A model generated the notes under the pieces. The model did no database searches and had not been told where the DNA came from. It saw nothing but the letters and a program-made list of their open reading frames with translations. From contig JAICUB010000004.1 of NCBI GenBank assembly GCA_025936045.1, positions 62,001 through 126,000 on the forward strand: 64,000 nucleotides of DNA. The letters are read 5' to 3'. The stretch comes from Polyangiaceae bacterium (lineage in GTDB: Bacteria > Myxococcota_A > Polyangia > Polyangiales > Polyangiaceae). Positions 63,260 to 64,000 of the stretch are shown in pieces. Each line of letters starts with the position of its first letter. Within the stretch, counting starts at the first letter, position 1. Position numbers and translations under genes: made by a program.

Positions 63260-63985
63260 TTAAGAAGGAGGCCGCTCGGAACTCGCCAGCCGACCGCGGA
63301 CCAAACGCAGGTACATCTGCGCGCCCTTGTTGTCGGCGTCGCGCTCGAGGACGGTTTCGAACTCCTTCTCGGCGGCCTCGAGCTCACCCGCCGAAAGCAT
63401 CATCACCCCGAGCAGTAGCCGAGCCTGTGCATAACTCGGGTTGGCCTCGCGCGCGGCTTCGAGCTCTTCGCGCGCACGCTCGGTTTGTCCGCCGTCTCGG
63501 TAGAGGACCGCGAGACGCGTCCGCAAGTCGGCGAACTGCGGACACAAACGCACGGCTCGCTCGAGCTCTCCGATCGCCTCCGGCGTCATGCCGGCGTCTT
63601 GATATGCCTGACTGAGCTCCGCGTGCATGTTCGCGATCTTCCCCTTCGCGAACGGGTCACCTTTGCCTCCGGCGGCGCCGCGACTGCGGATGCGTCCGTA
63701 GATCTCACGCGCGGCGTCGTACTTGCCGAGGTCATTGTAGGTGACCATCAGGTTGAGCTGCGCTTCGGTGTAGTTGGGGTTGAGGCGCACCGCGTTCTCG
63801 AAGTTGCGCTCCGCTTGCGCGAAGTCACCGCGGCTGTGCGCCATCACACCGAGCATGTCGAAGACATCGGCGAACCGATCCGTCTTCTCGACCACTTGCT
63901 TGAGCAAGTACTCGGCCTTGTCGAACTCTCGCTTCTGGTAATGCTCGCGGCCGAGCAAGAGCAGCTGCTTCAGATGGTCGTCCAT
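63260..63985 (-). CDS. TPR-repeat protein
   Basis: The 241-residue product has about six TPR repeats from the first residues on (LLLLGREHYQKREFDKAEYL, VFDMLGVMAHSRGDFAQAER, AQLNLMVTYNDLGKYDAARE, MHAELSQAYQDAGMTPEAIG and more) and no signal peptide, so it acts in the cytoplasm as a protein-interaction scaffold. It is the first gene of the run that continues with the lipoproteins. The start at 63985 reads MDDHLKQLLL. There is no enzymatic domain. Confidence 0.88.
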   Translation of the reverse strand: MDDHLKQLLLLGREHYQKREFDKAEYLLKQVVEKTDRFADVFDMLGVMAHSRGDFAQAERNFENAVRLNPNYTEAQLNLMVTYNDLGKYDAAREIYGRIRSRGAAGGKGDPFAKGKIANMHAELSQAYQDAGMTPEAIGELERAVRLCPQFADLRTRLAVLYRDGGQTERAREELEAAREANPSYAQARLLLGVMMLSAGELEAAEKEFETVLERDADNKGAQMYLRLVRGRLASSERPPS

Positions 63986-64000
63986 GAGTCGCTCCGCTCG

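Overview
The window is GC-rich DNA (roughly 68-70 % by eye) with dense genes. Many start with GTG or TTG, and stop/start overlaps (ATGA, GTGA) are common. Several features point to a myxobacterium-like member of the Myxococcota, probably of the Polyangia type: a Ser/Thr kinase with a PEGA domain, an ECF sigma/NrsF pair, REC and HD-GYP regulators, and many lipoproteins with long Thr-Gly-Gly linkers. This assignment is an inference. No rRNA, tRNA, prophage, insertion sequence or CRISPR array was seen.

Layout. 1-2280: start of a membrane protein, a PASTA protein and a divergent RlmN-type radical SAM enzyme. 2350-9634: a complete peptide ABC transporter operon (binding protein, two permeases, two ATPases) whose second ATPase is fused to a pseudopilin-like domain. 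9652-12349: a MocR/PdxR-type regulator divergent from a flavin-oxidase-like gene and an AhpD-like gene, with a clear operator array between them. 12372-21019: a second peptide ABC transporter whose last ATPase gene is separated from the rest by two inverted lipoprotein genes of different character. 21209-27546: a small exported protein, two lipoproteins, an aminotransferase and a TonB-dependent receptor carrying its own TonB-like domain.

27646-30452: the pho region. phoB and phoR are intact, but they are flanked by relics: a pstC'-'pstB deletion fusion downstream and a frameshifted phoB-like receiver upstream. 30735-36797: a CzcCBA-type heavy-metal RND efflux operon ending in a small Fis-type DNA-binding protein. 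36879-43874: an OmpA-like lipoprotein, an ECF sigma/NrsF/thioredoxin set, and a TPR lipoprotein followed by an overlapping three-gene unit that looks like an ABC-2 exporter whose ATPase has lost its catalytic motifs, then a response regulator.

43919-59541: mostly housekeeping genes: a LolC/E-type permease, a Ser/Thr kinase, a CCA-adding enzyme, an mnmA-lipoprotein-small protein-tilS-ftsH run, a WhiG/FliA-like sigma factor, a CPBP protease, a REC-GAF-HD-GYP protein and lipB. 59612-63985: a TPR protein and three related lipoproteins that share repeat linkers and a C-terminal domain resembling cellulose-binding module family 3, with an unlisted-size (58 residue) zinc-ribbon protein between them.

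Together the genes describe an envelope-focused, peptide-scavenging lifestyle. All functional statements rest on motif reading; no database search was possible.
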